Program-made: the position numbers and the translations under genes | The notes under the pieces: generated by a model | Told to the model about the DNA's origin: nothing | Databases searched by the model: none | The model's input: only the letters and a program-made list of their open reading frames with translations | Shown: in pieces, positions 61,123 through 64,000 of the stretch | Layout: each line of letters starts with the position of its first letter | Numbering within the stretch: position 1 is the first letter of the stretch | Source of the DNA: Geobacteraceae bacterium | GTDB taxonomy: Bacteria > Desulfobacterota > Desulfuromonadia > Geobacterales > Geobacteraceae | Direction of reading: 5' to 3' | Assembly: GCA_009773645.1 (NCBI GenBank) | Contig: WSYB01000007.1 | Location: 62,001 to 126,000, forward strand | DNA: 64,000 bases

Positions 61123-63360
61123 GTGACAATGGAACAGGCCAAGAGTAAGGGAAGTATCCCCGGATTATCGAAAAACGCGGCTACCGTCCTCGAGAAGCGT
61201 TATCTGAGGAGGGACAAGGACGGAAACGTGCTTGAAACCCCTGCCGACATGTTCCGGCGCGTGGCCGTCACCATCGCCGCCGCCGATAAGAATTTCAACA
61301 GCAACGCCGACACGGCTCCCCTGGCCGACACCTTCTACAAATTGATGACCGGCTTCGAGTTCCTCCCCAACTCCCCCACCCTGATGAATGCCGGGCGCGA
61401 GCTGGGGCAGCTCTCCGCCTGTTTCGTCCTCCCCGTCGGGGACTCCATGGAGGAGATCTTCGAGTCGGTCAAGCATACGGCCCTCATCCACAAGTCCGGG
61501 GGAGGCACCGGCTTCTCCTTCTCGCGGCTGCGTCCGGCCAACGACGTGGTCATGTCCACCACCGGCATATCCAGCGGCCCCCTCTCCTTCATGCGGGTGT
61601 TCGACGTGGCCACCGAGACCATCAAGCAGGGGGGGACCCGGCGTGGCGCCAACATGGGGATCCTGCGGGTGGACCACCCGGACATCATGGATTTCATCAT
61701 GTGCAAGGCCGACCAGAAGCACCTGAACAACTTCAACATCTCCGTGGGGCTGACCGAGGCCTTCATGAAGGCGGTGGACGCCGACAAGGATTACGAGATC
61801 ATCAACCCGCGGAGCGGCGAAGTGGCCAGGACCATGAACGCCCGCAAGGTGTTCAGCAGGATCGTCAAGCAGGCGTGGGAGAACGGCGAGCCGGGGATCA
61901 TCTTCCTGGACCGCCTGAACCGGGACAACCCCACCCCGGCCATCGGGGAGATCGAGTCCACCAACCCCTGCGGCGAGCAGCCGCTCCTCCCCTACGAGTC
62001 ATGCAACCTGGGCTCCATCAACCTGGGAAAGATGGTGAAGGGAGGGGATGTCAACTGGCAGAAGCTAAAGGAGGTCGTCAGACTGGCGGTCCACTTCCTG
62101 GACAACGTGATAGAGGTGAACAACTACCCCCTGCCGCAGATTGCGGAGATGACCAAGGGAAACCGCAAGATCGGGTTGGGCGTCATGGGGTGGGCGGACA
62201 TGCTGATCCTCCTGGGGCTGCCTTACAACTCCGAACAGGCCATTGCCCTCGGCGAAAAGGTGATGCGGTTCATCAACGACGAGGGACACGCCGCCTCCCG
62301 GGAGCTGGCCAAGGTGCGGGGCCCCTTCCCCAACTTCAAGGGGTCCGTCTACGACAAGCCGGGAAAAGACCCCATGAGGAATGCCACGGTCACCACCATC
62401 GCGCCCACCGGCACCATCTCCATCATCGCCAACGCCTCATCAGGCGTGGAGCCGCTCTTCGCGGTCTCGTTCGTGCGTCAGGTCATGGACAAGAACATCC
62501 TCATCGAGGTTAACCCGATCTTTGAAAAGATCGCCACGGAGAAGGGGTTCTATTCCGAAGAGCTCATGCAGCGGATCGCCGAACACGGCACCGTCCAGGA
62601 CATCGCGGATATCCCCGAAGAAGTCCGCAGCGTCTTCGTCACCGCCCACGACATCACCCCCGAGACCCACATCGAGATGCAGGCATCCTTCCAGAAGCAT
62701 ACCGACAACGCTGTCTCCAAGACCGTCAACTTCCCCAACAGCGCTACCTTTGACGACGTGGAAAAGGTCTACCGCCTCGCCTACGAGCTGGACTGCAAAG
62801 GGGTCACCATCTACCGGGACGGCTCCCGTGACGAGCAGGTCCTCTCCACCGGCAAGAAGGAGGAAAAGTCAGCCCCTGCTCCCGCCTTCGAAGAGAAACA
62901 CGCTATCAAACGGGACCGCCCCAAGGCGTTGAAAGGGTGGACCTACCAGATGCAGACCGGCTGCGGCCCGCTCTACGTCACCATCAACGAAGACAAGAGC
63001 GGACTGTTCGAGCTCTTCACCACCATGGGGAAAGCCGGCGGGTGCGCCGCCTCCCAGTGCGAAGCGATCGGCCGCATGGTATCGCTCGCCTGGCGCAGCG
63101 GCGTCCAGGCGCGGCAGGTGATCAAGCAGCTCCTGGGGATATCGTGTCACGCCCCGTCCGGCTTCGGCGACAACAAGGTGCTCTCCTGCGCCGACGCGGT
63201 AGCCAAGGCGATCCAGTCGCACGTAATGGCAAGCGGCATTGACATCGACATGGAGAAGTCCGGCGTCGACCGGGGCGCCTGCCCCGAATGCGGCGGGGTG
63301 GTCGAGCACGAGGGTGGGTGCGCGGTCTGCCGGGTGTGCGGATACAGCGAATGCGCTTAA
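61123..63360 (+). CDS. nrdJ: Adenosylcobalamin-dependent ribonucleotide reductase (class II)
   Basis: 745 residues. LMTGFEFLPNSPTLMNAG, SACFVLPVGDSMEEIFESV, KSGGGTGFSFSRLRP and NPCGEQPLLPYESCNLGSINL are class II NrdJ motifs. A C-terminal TSCPD-type domain (GWTYQMQTGCGPLYVTIN) and a zinc ribbon CPECGG...CRVCGYSEC finish it. No N-terminal ATP-cone. GTG 61123 has AAGGAG five bases upstream; ATG 61129 is the alternative. Lets the cell make dNTPs without oxygen. Confidence 0.93.
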   Translation: MTMEQAKSKGSIPGLSKNAATVLEKRYLRRDKDGNVLETPADMFRRVAVTIAAADKNFNSNADTAPLADTFYKLMTGFEFLPNSPTLMNAGRELGQLSACFVLPVGDSMEEIFESVKHTALIHKSGGGTGFSFSRLRPANDVVMSTTGISSGPLSFMRVFDVATETIKQGGTRRGANMGILRVDHPDIMDFIMCKADQKHLNNFNISVGLTEAFMKAVDADKDYEIINPRSGEVARTMNARKVFSRIVKQAWENGEPGIIFLDRLNRDNPTPAIGEIESTNPCGEQPLLPYESCNLGSINLGKMVKGGDVNWQKLKEVVRLAVHFLDNVIEVNNYPLPQIAEMTKGNRKIGLGVMGWADMLILLGLPYNSEQAIALGEKVMRFINDEGHAASRELAKVRGPFPNFKGSVYDKPGKDPMRNATVTTIAPTGTISIIANASSGVEPLFAVSFVRQVMDKNILIEVNPIFEKIATEKGFYSEELMQRIAEHGTVQDIADIPEEVRSVFVTAHDITPETHIEMQASFQKHTDNAVSKTVNFPNSATFDDVEKVYRLAYELDCKGVTIYRDGSRDEQVLSTGKKEEKSAPAPAFEEKHAIKRDRPKALKGWTYQMQTGCGPLYVTINEDKSGLFELFTTMGKAGGCAASQCEAIGRMVSLAWRSGVQARQVIKQLLGISCHAPSGFGDNKVLSCADAVAKAIQSHVMASGIDIDMEKSGVDRGACPECGGVVEHEGGCAVCRVCGYSECA

Positions 63361-63382
63361 GGTTGTAATGCGAGGTCATGGA

Positions 63383-63408
63383 GGCCCGCTGCGAAGCGGG
63401 CCTTTTTT
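63383..63408 (+). terminator. Rho-independent terminator after nrdJ
   Basis: GGCCCGCT/AGCGGGCC stem with GCGA loop followed by six T, 23 bp past the stop. Confidence 0.92.
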
Positions 63409-63461
63409 CGGGCCGAATTCTGGATTAACACGAACCAATGCGCGTAAAATAAGAAGGCACT

Positions 63462-63962
63462 ATGGCAATGGAAAACGACCGGGAACCGTTCCGGCGCTTT
63501 GTGGAGATAATCGAGCAGAGCGGTGTCCAGTTCCTCCTTCACGAGCACCAGGCAACGCGGACAATGGAAGACGCGGCGCAGAACCTCTCGTTCGACGTGG
63601 CGCGGATCGTCAAGACCGTGGCCTTCCGCACCCGGAGCGGCGGGATCGTCCTGGCGGCGGTGCGGGGGATCAGAAGGGTGGACTACGCCCGGCTCGCAGC
63701 CCTTGTGGGAGTCAACCGGCGAGACCTGGCGGCACTGGCGCCGGATGAGGTGCAGGAGCACCTCGGAGTCGAGCCGGGAAGCGTCTCGCCGCTTCCACTG
63801 CGGGACGATGCCGTTGTCGTAATCGACGATGATGTGCTGACAATCCTGCCGACGCTGTACTGCGGCATCGGCCGTTCCGACCGGACCCTGGAGATAGCCC
63901 CTGCCGATCTCGTTCGGTTGACGAACGGGCGGGTCGGCGGGTTTTCGCGGGAGAGAACGTAA
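63462..63962 (+). CDS. YbaK/EbsC-type aminoacyl-tRNA deacylase domain protein
   Basis: 166 residues. The fold is recognised from FLLHEHQATRTMEDAAQNL, RIVKTVAFRTRSGGIVLAAV and VDYARLAALVGVNRRDL, as in YbaK/ProX proteins that hydrolyse mis-charged tRNA. The usual invariant lysine is present in IVKTVAF. AAGAAGG precedes ATG 63462. Confidence 0.82.
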   Translation: MAMENDREPFRRFVEIIEQSGVQFLLHEHQATRTMEDAAQNLSFDVARIVKTVAFRTRSGGIVLAAVRGIRRVDYARLAALVGVNRRDLAALAPDEVQEHLGVEPGSVSPLPLRDDAVVVIDDDVLTILPTLYCGIGRSDRTLEIAPADLVRLTNGRVGGFSRERT

Positions 63963-64000
63963 TAAATACGTGAGCAAGCCCCCCTTTCTTCTCTTGCCCG

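Noticed and set aside
1-64000. tRNA or rRNA genes
   Set aside because: No cloverleaf-like or rRNA-like sequence was noticed; a dedicated scan could still find one.

Overview
The window looks like a chromosomal segment of a Geobacter/Geotalea-type member of the Desulfuromonadales (Gram-negative, anaerobic delta-proteobacterial lineage). This rests on family-level recognition and gene order, not on a database match. The gene order lysS-lolC/E-lolD-bamA-skp-lpxD-fabZ-lpxA-gnnA-gnnB-lpxB-msbA, a B12-dependent ribonucleotide reductase, HD-GYP and GGDEF signalling proteins and many heptosyltransferases all fit. Almost everything is on the minus strand; only doxX, the cold-shock gene, nrdJ and a YbaK-like gene are on the plus strand.

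Region by region. (1) 1-10676: an AT-richer, tightly overlapping operon that appears to make CMP-legionaminic acid by the GDP-sugar route (legB, legC, legG, legI, a NeuD/PglD-type acetyltransferase, a CBS-guanylyltransferase like PtmE, legF). It continues into a WbpG-type amidotransferase with its own HisF/HisH pair, which would convert an N-acetyl to an acetimidoyl group, and ends in a Wzx-type flippase cut by the window edge. (2) 10680-14560: an island of HEPN/MNT (HepT-MntA type) toxin-antitoxin modules, broken copies of them, and repeated remnants of a small coiled-coil protein. A segmental duplication of the fcl 3' end plus neighbouring TA genes can be followed base by base. (3) 14565-31927: GDP-fucose genes (fcl, gmd), heptose supply (hldE), an LPS core cluster with four GT9 heptosyltransferase-like genes plus GT2 and GT4 enzymes and a methyltransferase, then lpxK, waaA, an acyltransferase and msbA. 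(4) 31927-44155: lipid A and outer-membrane biogenesis (lpxB, gnnB, gnnA, lpxA, fabZ, lpxD, skp, bamA, lolD, lolC/E) and lysS. gnnA/gnnB between lpxA and lpxB imply a lipid A built on 2,3-diamino-glucose. (5) 44349-64000: housekeeping and signalling genes (HD-GYP, doxX, cspA-like, two UDP-sugar epimerase/decarboxylase genes and ugd, SPOR protein, argS, a 45-residue six-cysteine ORF, ftsB, ksgA, tsaD, PIN-PhoH, cysteine desulfurase-like, beta-helix lipoprotein, GAF-GGDEF), then nrdJ with a promoter overlaid by two NrdR-like boxes, and a YbaK-like gene.

The most unusual signal is not a gene. From 14.8 kb onward the spaces between genes are filled with short arrays of 7-bp units, often with a second, reverse-complementary array close by so that the pair can fold into a hairpin. 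At least six unit types occur (GTGAGGA, GTTCTAC, GGGAAGC, GTGAAAG, GTTCGAG, GGCTAAA). Several genes stop inside them, two take their GTG start codon from them, and two arrays lie in frame inside fcl. No tRNA, rRNA, CRISPR or insertion-sequence gene was seen.
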